Of a stretch of 8,089 nucleotides of DNA, positions 1 to 4,226 are shown in pieces; the stretch's first letter is position 1; each line of letters begins with the position of its first letter. A program made the translations under genes and the position numbers. Source of the stretch: Treponema sp. (lineage in GTDB: Bacteria; Spirochaetota; Spirochaetia; Treponematales; Breznakiellaceae); NCBI GenBank assembly GCA_031283505.1, contig JAITBO010000409.1:1-8089 (forward strand), written 5' to 3'. The notes below the pieces were generated by a model that saw only the letters and a program-made list of their open reading frames with translations, did not search any database and was not told the origin of the DNA.

Positions 1-48
1 AGGCGGTTGGCAGATATTGAAACTAAACCGGGAAAAAAAGTATGGTGA
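1..48 (+). CDS. Possible C-terminal tail of an upstream gene (partial)
   Basis: The first frame is open from the window edge and stops at TGA 46-48, giving a 15-residue tail (RRLADIETKPGKKVW). The second frame is also open, to a TGA at 89-91, so the choice of frame is uncertain. The composition is plausible for a protein end, and what follows looks non-coding. No function can be assigned from so short a piece, and it may not be coding at all. Confidence 0.25.
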   Translation, partial: RRLADIETKPGKKVW

Positions 49-81
49 AAAAGGCTCCTGTCAGGAGGATGGTCGGGACCC

Positions 82-130
82 GGCGGCCTGATATTGGCTA
101 GGTTTTTGTTTCCGGGCAGCCGCCCCTTTT
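82..130 (+). terminator. GC-rich stem followed by a short T run, weak terminator candidate
   Basis: GGCGGC at 82-87 can pair with GCCGCC at 119-124, and TTTT follows at 127-130. The loop is long (31 bases) and the T run is short, so this is a weak candidate for ending transcription of whatever gene lies upstream of the window. A small CTCC/GGAG hairpin lies just before it, around 55-67. Confidence 0.25.
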
Positions 131-139
131 CGACTAGAT

Positions 140-190
140 TAATTAGAGTCTGTCCACAAAGTCGGTTGCTTTGCGGACAGACTCTAATTA
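140..190. repeat. Perfect 16-bp inverted repeat, hairpin family copy A
   Basis: The arm 140-155 pairs perfectly with 175-190 over 16 bp. After one A/C mismatch, a further 5 bp (CAAAG 157-161 with CTTTG 169-173) close on a 7-base loop. The core arm GAGTCTGTCCACAAAG (146-161) aligns position by position with the arms of two other hairpins at 3776-3833 and 3911-3946. There is no T run beyond the stem, so it is not a classical terminator. The core is flanked on both sides by TAATTA. It lies directly upstream of the beta-glucosidase promoter. Confidence 0.85.
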
Positions 191-207
191 TTAGGCAATG
201 CGCTCCA

Positions 208-236
208 TTTACTTAGTATTCATAACGTATTATAGT
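208..236 (+). promoter_or_regulatory. Sigma-70-type promoter for the beta-glucosidase gene
   Basis: A -35-like TTTACT (208-213, 4 of 6 consensus bases) is followed after 17 bases by TATAGT (231-236, 5 of 6). Transcription would start near 243, leaving about 35 bases before the ATG. It lies about 18 bp after hairpin copy A. This is prediction from consensus alone. Confidence 0.45.
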
Positions 237-277
237 AGTCATGGTATATATTATGGGTTGTTTAATGGAGGTTTATT

Positions 278-1609
278 ATGCATACCTTGGATTTTCCGGA
301 AGATTTTCTTTGGGGCACCGCAACTGCCAGTTATCAGGTGGAAGGCGCCGGTCACGAGGGGGGGCGCGGCGAGTCAATCTGGGATACCTTCGCCCGGGTT
401 CCCGGAGCGGTTTGCTGCGGCGAAAACGGCGAAATCGCCTGCGATCAGTATCACCGGTATAAAGAGGACATTGCCCTCATAGCGGAACTAGGTTTCAAGA
501 GCTACCGGTTTTCCATTGCCTGGCCCCGGATCATTCCCGCCGGTTCCGGCAAGGTGAACCCCGAGGGGGTTGCCTATTATAAAGAGCTCATCAGGGAGCT
601 TCATAGACAGGGCATTAAGGCCGCCGCAACCCTGTACCACTGGGATCTGCCGCAGACTCTCCAGAACAAAGGAGGCTGGGCGGAGCGGTCCACAGCCGAA
701 GCCTGCGCCGAATTCGCCAAGGTTTGTTTCGCCGAATTTGGGGAAGAAGTGGATCAGTGGATCACCATCAACGAACCTTTCTGTATAGCGTATCTGGGCT
801 ATCTTTGGGGCGTTCATGCGCCGGGGATTAAAGATATAGACCAGGCCGTTAAGTCGGTACACCATGTGAATCTTGCCCACGGGCTTATGGTCAACGCGTA
901 TCGCAAGACCGGCCTCACGGCGCCTATAGGGATCACCTGGAACCCCAGTACGCCCCGGCCAGCTACTGGCAGCAGGGCGGATAAAAAGGCGGCGCTGCTT
1001 GCCCGGGCGTTTGAAACCGAAGTTTTTATGCTGCCCGTGCTGGGCAAGGGTTACCCGGAAAGCGTATCCAGGGAGTTAAAGCTTCAATTTCCGGTAAAAC
1101 CCGGCGATATGGAAATAATTTCCCAGCCTGTTGACTTTATCGGGGTGAATTACTACACGGAACATCCCGTGGGAGCGGACCGGAAGTCTCCCTTTAAGTA
1201 TGCGGCTAAACCTTCCTGGCAGGAGACCACCGATATGGGCTGGCCCATCGTGCCCGGCGGACTCAGACGGCAGCTTCTCTGGATACAGTCCATATCCGGC
1301 GGGCTCCCCATTTACATCACCGAAAACGGCTGCGCAGAACGGGACGAGGCCGGTCCTGACGGCAGGTTTCATGACCAGGGACGCATCCGTTACATCCGCA
1401 AACATCTGGAGGTATGCGCGGATCTGATCAAAGAAGGGGTGAATCTCAAGGGGTATTTCGTCTGGTCTTTCCTCGACAACTTTGAATGGGCGCTGGGGTA
1501 CTCTAAACGTTTCGGCATCGTTCACGTTGATTACGCGGCCCAGAAACGGACGCCCAAGGACAGCGCGTATTTCTTCCGGGATGTGATCGCCGGTTACGGG
1601 GAGTGGTAA
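278..1609 (+). CDS. Family 1 glycoside hydrolase, probable beta-glucosidase
   Basis: This 443-residue protein is a full-length GH1 (TIM barrel) retaining glycosidase, expected to release glucose from cellobiose and other short beta-glucosides. Visible signatures are the N-terminal FLWGTATASYQVEG (10-23, with substrate-binding Q20), TLYHWDLP (118-125, H121), the acid/base E166 in TINEP and the nucleophile E349 in ITENG. DNFEW around 400-404 carries E403 and W404, typical of enzymes for non-phosphorylated glucosides; 6-phospho-beta-glucosidases have a different segment there. No signal peptide is seen, so it is probably cytoplasmic and acts on imported oligosaccharides. The ATG is supported by GGAGG (267-271) with 6-base spacing and by the usual family N-terminus. 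The next gene starts 9 bases after the stop, suggesting one transcript. Exact specificity (glucosidase, galactosidase or fucosidase) cannot be read from sequence. Confidence 0.93.
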   Translation: MHTLDFPEDFLWGTATASYQVEGAGHEGGRGESIWDTFARVPGAVCCGENGEIACDQYHRYKEDIALIAELGFKSYRFSIAWPRIIPAGSGKVNPEGVAYYKELIRELHRQGIKAAATLYHWDLPQTLQNKGGWAERSTAEACAEFAKVCFAEFGEEVDQWITINEPFCIAYLGYLWGVHAPGIKDIDQAVKSVHHVNLAHGLMVNAYRKTGLTAPIGITWNPSTPRPATGSRADKKAALLARAFETEVFMLPVLGKGYPESVSRELKLQFPVKPGDMEIISQPVDFIGVNYYTEHPVGADRKSPFKYAAKPSWQETTDMGWPIVPGGLRRQLLWIQSISGGLPIYITENGCAERDEAGPDGRFHDQGRIRYIRKHLEVCADLIKEGVNLKGYFVWSFLDNFEWALGYSKRFGIVHVDYAAQKRTPKDSAYFFRDVIAGYGEW

Positions 1610-1616
1610 ATTTACC
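1605..1616. repeat. 12-bp perfect palindrome across the stop codon
   Basis: GGTAAATTTACC is a perfect palindrome that includes the TAA stop of the beta-glucosidase gene and ends 2 bases before the ATG of the next gene. It has no T run and no clear Shine-Dalgarno sequence next to it. It may be chance, or a processing or protein-binding site. Confidence 0.5.
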
Positions 1617-1618
1617 GC

Positions 1619-2944
1619 ATGGTAAAACAGTTACTTCTTCAATTAATATTGATTTTGATCAACGCATTTTTCGCCTCTGCGGAAATCGCGTTGATCTCCG
1701 TTAATGACACGAAGTTGGAATTCCTGGCTGCTTCCGGGAACAAACGAGCCAGGAGGCTTCTCGCCCTGACCAAGCAGCCTGCCCGGTTCCTGGCGACTAT
1801 TCAGGTGGGGATCACCCTGGCGGGTTTTCTGGGAAGCGCCTTTGCCGCGGACAACTTTTCCGAACGGCTCATGGGCCGGCTCCTTAGCCTGGGGTTCCCC
1901 ATTTCGGCGGCGACTCTCAAGGCTGTTTCGGTGGTGATCATCACCGTCATCCTGTCTTTCTTCACCCTGGTCCTCGGCGAACTGGTTCCCAAACGTATCG
2001 CCATGAAAAAAGCGGAACCCTTGGCCTTTTTCATGTCCGGCGTCATTTTCGCCATCTCCCGGATCTTCTCTCCGGTAGTGTGGTTCCTCACCGCGTCCAC
2101 CAACGGCCTGCTCCGGCTTTTCGGGATAGATCCCAACGCGGAAGATCCTGCGGTAACGGAAGAGGAGATACGCATGATGGTGGACGCCGGCAGCGAAAAG
2201 GGCACTATCAATGTGCGTGAAAAAGAGATCATTCACAATATTTTTGAATTTGACAATAAAACCGCCGCCGAGGTGATGACCCACAGATTAAATGTTAAAT
2301 TGCTCAAGCTAAAGGAAACTGATGACGAATGGGAAACCACCCTGCTGGAAAGCGGGCATAGTTACTACCCGGTCTGCGGTGATACTCCGGACGACATCAT
2401 CGGCGTTCTCAGCGCCACAGACTACTTTCGTCTCAATGACCGTTGCCGCCGTACCGTGATGGATCAGGCGGTAAAACCCGCCAACTTCGTCCCCGAGTCG
2501 GTCAAGACCGATGTGCTTTTCAAAAATATGCGCCATAGCCGCAACCATTTTGCGGTGGTTCTGGATGAATACAGCGGTATGGCCGGTATCATTACTATCC
2601 ACGATCTCCTGGAACAGCTTGTGGGCGATCTGGACGATGACAACGCCGGAACTTCGGCGCGGCTCCTCATTGAAAAGACGGAAAACCGGTGGTGGCGCAT
2701 CAAAGGCGCCGCCCCCCTGGACAAGGTGGAAAAAACCCTGGGGGTCGGCCTTCCGGTGGACGATTACGACACCTTCGGCGGCTATGTGTTCAGCCTCCTG
2801 GGAGAGATTCCCGAAGACGGCAGTACGGCGGAACTGCAAGACTCAGGGCTGGTGATCATGGTGGAAGAAGTTAAGGAACGCCATCTGGAAACCGCCATGG
2901 TCAGGCTTGCGGAAGAAAACGGGGAAGACCGGAAACCGGTGTAG
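1619..2944 (+). CDS. CNNM/HlyC-CorC family membrane protein (DUF21, CBS pair, CorC domain)
   Basis: The 441-residue product has the complete architecture of the family often annotated as hemolysin or magnesium/cobalt efflux protein. Residues 1 to about 190 form the DUF21 membrane domain with three or four hydrophobic segments, an N-terminal LILINAFFASAEIAL and the conserved GELVPKR (120-126). Two CBS domains follow (about 214-275, beginning near AAEVMTHR, and 280-337), which in relatives bind adenine nucleotides. A CorC_HlyC domain (about 350-430) ends the protein. Characterised relatives export Mg2+ or contribute to divalent cation homeostasis; true haemolysis is doubtful. It sits in the inner membrane. 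No good Shine-Dalgarno sequence is visible: the nearest purine run, GGGGAG at 1598-1603, lies 15 bases from the ATG and inside the preceding gene. Translation may therefore be coupled to the beta-glucosidase. Confidence 0.9.
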   Translation: MVKQLLLQLILILINAFFASAEIALISVNDTKLEFLAASGNKRARRLLALTKQPARFLATIQVGITLAGFLGSAFAADNFSERLMGRLLSLGFPISAATLKAVSVVIITVILSFFTLVLGELVPKRIAMKKAEPLAFFMSGVIFAISRIFSPVVWFLTASTNGLLRLFGIDPNAEDPAVTEEEIRMMVDAGSEKGTINVREKEIIHNIFEFDNKTAAEVMTHRLNVKLLKLKETDDEWETTLLESGHSYYPVCGDTPDDIIGVLSATDYFRLNDRCRRTVMDQAVKPANFVPESVKTDVLFKNMRHSRNHFAVVLDEYSGMAGIITIHDLLEQLVGDLDDDNAGTSARLLIEKTENRWWRIKGAAPLDKVEKTLGVGLPVDDYDTFGGYVFSLLGEIPEDGSTAELQDSGLVIMVEEVKERHLETAMVRLAEENGEDRKPV

Positions 2945-2949
2945 GGCAT

Positions 2950-2990
2950 AAAAAACGTCCGGCAAGTCCCTCCCTGGGACCTGCCGGACG
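2950..2990 (-). terminator. Strong intrinsic terminator of hsp20
   Basis: The arm 2956-2970 pairs with 2976-2990 over 14 bp with a single A/C mismatch and a 5-base loop. On the minus strand the stem is followed directly by six T residues (A run 2950-2955 on the plus strand). It lies about 55 bases beyond the hsp20 stop and 12 bases beyond the stop of the facing gene, so it also insulates the convergent pair. Confidence 0.88.
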
Positions 2991-3010
2991 GCAGGGGTTC
3001 TTCTGCTGAC

Positions 3011-3038
3011 AGGGCCTGTATGTTTAGACGGCCCTTTT
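3011..3038 (+). terminator. Possible terminator for the CNNM-family gene
   Basis: AGGGCC (3011-3016) pairs with GGCCCT (3030-3035) around a 13-base loop, and a T run (3035-3038) overlaps and follows the stem. It is much weaker than the opposing terminator. The stronger hairpin 2956-2990 would also fold in plus-strand RNA but has no T run on that side. Confidence 0.4.
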
Positions 3039-3043
3039 AGCCT

Positions 3044-3526
3044 TTAGTCCCGGCTGGTTTCGATTTGAATCACCCGCTTCTGGGCTCCAGCCCGCTTCTT
3101 AATCTCCAGATTCAGAAGGCCGTTCCGAAAGGCGGCAGTGACGGATTCGGTGTCAGCGTCCTCGGGCAGCCTGAAGGAGCGGCTGAAGGAAGCGCGCCGG
3201 CGTTCCCGGACAATGAACCGGTCTTCGCCTCCTTTTTTCCCTTCCTTTTTGGGGGACACATCCCGGGCGTTTTCCTCTTCTTTTTTAGATTCGATGGAGA
3301 GGGTGTTTCCATCCACCTGAACGCGGATATTGTTCTCGTCATATCCGGGGAGTTCGGCTTCGATCAGATAGGTGTTGTCGGTCTCCCGGATATCCACCGG
3401 CGGTACCTGCCCGGTTTTCCCAAAAGTGGGAGCGAGAGGGGAGTCCCCGAAAACGGATCCTATGTACCGGTCAAAGTCATCCAGGGCCGTCTCGATGGTA
3501 AAGGGGTGAAGAGCTACAGTTTTCAT
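3044..3526 (-). CDS. Small heat-shock protein (Hsp20 / alpha-crystallin family)
   Basis: This 160-residue ATP-independent cytoplasmic holdase binds unfolding proteins and hands them to DnaK/ClpB systems. The alpha-crystallin domain spans about 42-145, starting at PPVDIRETDNTYLIEAELPG and ending in NGLLNLEIKK; N135-G-L-L138 is the family's NGLL/NGVL motif. The C-terminal I153-Q-I155 is the I-x-I motif used for oligomer assembly. A lysine/glutamate-rich stretch (about 82-101) makes the mid-domain loop longer than usual. The start was chosen at the MKTVALHPF methionine because AGGAGGT (3539-3533) lies 6 bases upstream; an in-frame ATG at 3577 would add 17 unconvincing residues and lies inside the structured leader. 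The gene stands alone, with its own terminator and an upstream sigma-54-type promoter. Confidence 0.95.
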   Translation of the reverse strand: MKTVALHPFTIETALDDFDRYIGSVFGDSPLAPTFGKTGQVPPVDIRETDNTYLIEAELPGYDENNIRVQVDGNTLSIESKKEEENARDVSPKKEGKKGGEDRFIVRERRRASFSRSFRLPEDADTESVTAAFRNGLLNLEIKKRAGAQKRVIQIETSRD

Positions 3527-3709
3527 AATAATACCTCCTGGGTATGTTTTGTATTTCGTTCCAAACTTACCCGGCAACGCCGGCGTACCAGTTGGAACGG
3601 TGGATTTTCGACCGGTATTACCGGCCAGCCGGAAACTACTATGGCCGGTTTCCGGCGTTGAATCCGGCGGACCTTTGGGTTTCCCCGACCCCGCTGGATT
3701 TCTTATTCA
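3527..3709 (-). promoter_or_regulatory. Structured 5' leader of hsp20, RNA-thermometer candidate
   Basis: In leader RNA, reading towards the gene, a perfect 9-bp hairpin (3656-3648 with 3636-3628) is followed by a small CCGG stem near 3624-3612. Next comes a long hairpin (3599-3592 with 3564-3557, 8 bp, enclosing a CCGGC/GCCGG stem at 3583-3571). Last is a 5-bp hairpin, ATACC/GGTAT (3545-3541 with 3535-3531), whose loop and 3' arm hold the AGGAGGT ribosome binding site. Several stem-loops ending in a weak one over the Shine-Dalgarno sequence is the general layout of ROSE-type thermometers of small heat-shock genes. No match to a ROSE consensus is claimed. The 5' end assumes the sigma-54 promoter is used. 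Confidence 0.5.
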
Positions 3710-3719
3710 TTTATTTATA

Positions 3720-3735
3720 AGCAAATTCCGTGCCA
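3720..3735 (-). promoter_or_regulatory. Sigma-54 (RpoN) promoter upstream of hsp20
   Basis: The minus strand reads TGGCACGGAATTTGCT. Every position fits the sigma-54 consensus TGGCACGRNNNTTGCW, with the invariant GG (-24) and GC (-12) separated by 10 bases. The predicted start is near 3709, about 183 bases before the hsp20 ATG, and points towards that gene. No comparably good sigma-70 promoter is seen between here and hsp20. Activation would need an AAA+ enhancer-binding protein, with sites expected upstream at higher coordinates, where a large palindromic element lies. Confidence 0.75.
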
Positions 3736-3775
3736 TATTTTGTAATAATATCAAATTTGTGCAATTTTTTATAAT

Positions 3776-3833
3776 GAGCCCGTCCCAAAACTAATTGACT
3801 GTACGCTAACGCACACGGTTTTGGGACAGACTC
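3776..3833. repeat. Hairpin family copy B
   Basis: Arms 3776-3791 and 3818-3833 pair at 14 of 16 positions, with an unbroken 10-bp inner stem GTCCCAAAAC/GTTTTGGGAC. The two mismatches are C/A on the plus strand, which would be G-U wobbles in minus-strand RNA. The 26-base interior can form a small second stem (TGT/ACA and CG/CG around CTAA, 3800-3815). Confidence 0.75.
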
Positions 3834-3835
3834 TT

Positions 3836-3900
3836 GCAGTTTTTCAGGCTGAAAGCCTGCGAACCGAAGGTTCGTCGAACATTCGGTTCGACAAAACTGC
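3836..3900. other. Three-way-junction fold inside the palindromic element
   Basis: An outer stem GCAGTTTT/AAAACTGC (3836-3843 with 3893-3900, 8 bp) encloses two hairpins. One is CAGGC-TGAAA-GCCTG (3845-3859). The other has CGAACCGAA paired to TTCGGTTCG (3860-3868 with 3882-3890, 9 bp) and a further inner GTTC/GAAC pairing. The two inner helices abut with no spacer, and only 1-2 unpaired bases link them to the outer stem. Either strand could fold. No known RNA family is recognised; the repeated arms may simply reflect nested palindromes. Confidence 0.5.
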
Positions 3901-3910
3901 GAATTTCAGG

Positions 3911-3946
3911 GAGGCTTTCCCAAAACTGAAGTTTTGGGAAAGCCTC
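3911..3946. repeat. Hairpin family copy C, perfect 16-bp stem
   Basis: GAGGCTTTCCCAAAAC (3911-3926) pairs perfectly with 3931-3946 around a TGAA tetraloop. Compared with copy A, two arm positions have changed on both sides so that pairing is kept. TAATATAAGG follows, similar to the TAATTATTAGG after copy A. No T run follows, which argues against a simple terminator. Confidence 0.85.
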
Positions 3947-4050
3947 TAATATAAGGAATTATGTTTATTGAACCTTTGTTTTTTGTTTTGAATTAAAGAA
4001 AAATATGATAAAAATTTTGGATCAAATTATTTGCGTCATTTTTTCCTGTA

Positions 4051-4093
4051 TGTGTATCAAACAAGAATTTACTATGTATCAAAATGACACATA
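4051..4093. promoter_or_regulatory. Operator-like repeat cluster
   Basis: TATGTATCA (4073-4081) and TGACACATA (4085-4093) form an inverted repeat with 8 of 9 matches and a 3-base AAA centre. A similar half-site, TGTGTATCA (4051-4059), lies 22 bases upstream in direct orientation. The arrangement resembles a dimeric regulator site with an accessory half-site. It is about 110 bp upstream of the start of the AlbA-domain gene; which gene it would serve is unknown. Confidence 0.4.
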
Positions 4094-4110
4094 ATATAAC
4101 AAAAAACTTT

Positions 4111-4134
4111 TTGCCCAATCAGAAACCTGGGCAA
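4111..4134. other. 7-bp hairpin in the intergenic region
   Basis: TTGCCCA (4111-4117) pairs with TGGGCAA (4128-4134) around a 10-base loop. It has no T run on the plus side, and on the minus side the T run is offset by about six bases, so a terminator role is weak. Its purpose is unknown. Confidence 0.4.
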
Positions 4135-4165
4135 TTATGAACCACCAGGATAAGCTATTTTTTGC

Positions 4166-4194
4166 TTGACAGAATGATTAGAATATATTAAAAT
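4166..4194 (+). promoter_or_regulatory. Near-consensus sigma-70 promoter of the AlbA-domain gene
   Basis: A perfect TTGACA (4166-4171) is followed after exactly 17 bases by TAAAAT (4189-4194, 5 of 6 consensus). The predicted start is near 4201, about 26 bases before the ATG, in AT-rich DNA. As one of the strongest promoters visible here, it would be expected to need repression; the overlapping repeats at 4177-4208 are candidates. Confidence 0.75.
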
Positions 4195-4208
4195 GTATTA
4201 GAATATAT
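4177..4208. repeat. Two 12-bp direct repeats overlapping the promoter
   Basis: ATTAGAATATAT occurs at 4177-4188 and again at 4197-4208, a 20-bp period or about two helical turns. The first copy fills the spacer up to the -10 box and the second covers the predicted start. A protein bound to both would block transcription. The downstream product ends in a winged helix, so autoregulation is a reasonable guess. Confidence 0.6.
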
Positions 4209-4226
4209 CAGCAACGGTGGAAAAAA

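Larger units (their letters stand above)
3776..3946. repeat. 171-bp composite palindromic element, MITE-like
   Basis: The element begins with hairpin copy B and ends with hairpin copy C. Its first 16 bases (GAGCCCGTCCCAAAAC) match the reverse complement of its last 16 (GAGGCTTTCCCAAAAC) at 12 of 16 positions, so it has terminal inverted repeats. TAAT occurs immediately outside both ends (3772-3775 and 3947-3950), which could be a target duplication or just AT-rich flank. Between the hairpins lies a three-way-junction fold (3836-3900). There is no coding capacity for a transposase. It lies about 65-240 bp upstream of the predicted hsp20 transcription start. Confidence 0.6.

Noticed and set aside
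49..130. Riboswitch upstream of the beta-glucosidase gene
   Set aside because: The GC-rich stems do not match any riboswitch core that I recognise, and the likely promoter of the gene lies downstream of them.
198..482. Open frames at 198-482 and 241-462 overlapping the start of the beta-glucosidase
   Set aside because: Both run through the promoter or ribosome binding region and the GH1 reading frame in other phases, and their products have no recognisable features.
1643..2284. Long minus-strand frames (1643-2284, 1801-2232, 2309-2839) opposite the CNNM-family gene
   Set aside because: They are antisense shadows: the plus-strand protein shows complete family motifs throughout, while the minus translations are histidine/arginine-rich and unlike any family.
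3574..3591. Second sigma-54-like sequence (TGGTACG...TTGC, minus strand) closer to hsp20
   Set aside because: The GG and GC are 12 bases apart, not 10, a spacing sigma-54 does not tolerate. The site at 3720-3735 fits exactly.
3557..3599. CIRCE (HrcA operator) upstream of hsp20
   Set aside because: The inverted repeat here is CGTTCCAA/TTGGAACG with a 27-base interior. It does not resemble TTAGCACTC-N9-GAGTGCTAA.
3065..3661. A 198-codon plus-strand frame opposite hsp20
   Set aside because: It mirrors the hsp20 coding sequence and then runs into the hairpin-rich leader. The Hsp20 motifs on the minus strand settle the coding direction.
3549..3794. An 81-codon plus-strand frame in the intergenic region
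   Set aside because: It reads through the hsp20 leader hairpins, the sigma-54 site and into hairpin B, has no ribosome binding site and shows no protein-like pattern.
3836..3900. tRNA gene suggested by the multi-stem fold
   Set aside because: There are two inner arms, not three, and no acceptor CCA region, anticodon loop or T-loop (TTCGANNC) in the right position.
3776..3946. CRISPR array
   Set aside because: The repeats are few, inverted and unevenly spaced, with no direct repeat-spacer periodicity and no cas genes.
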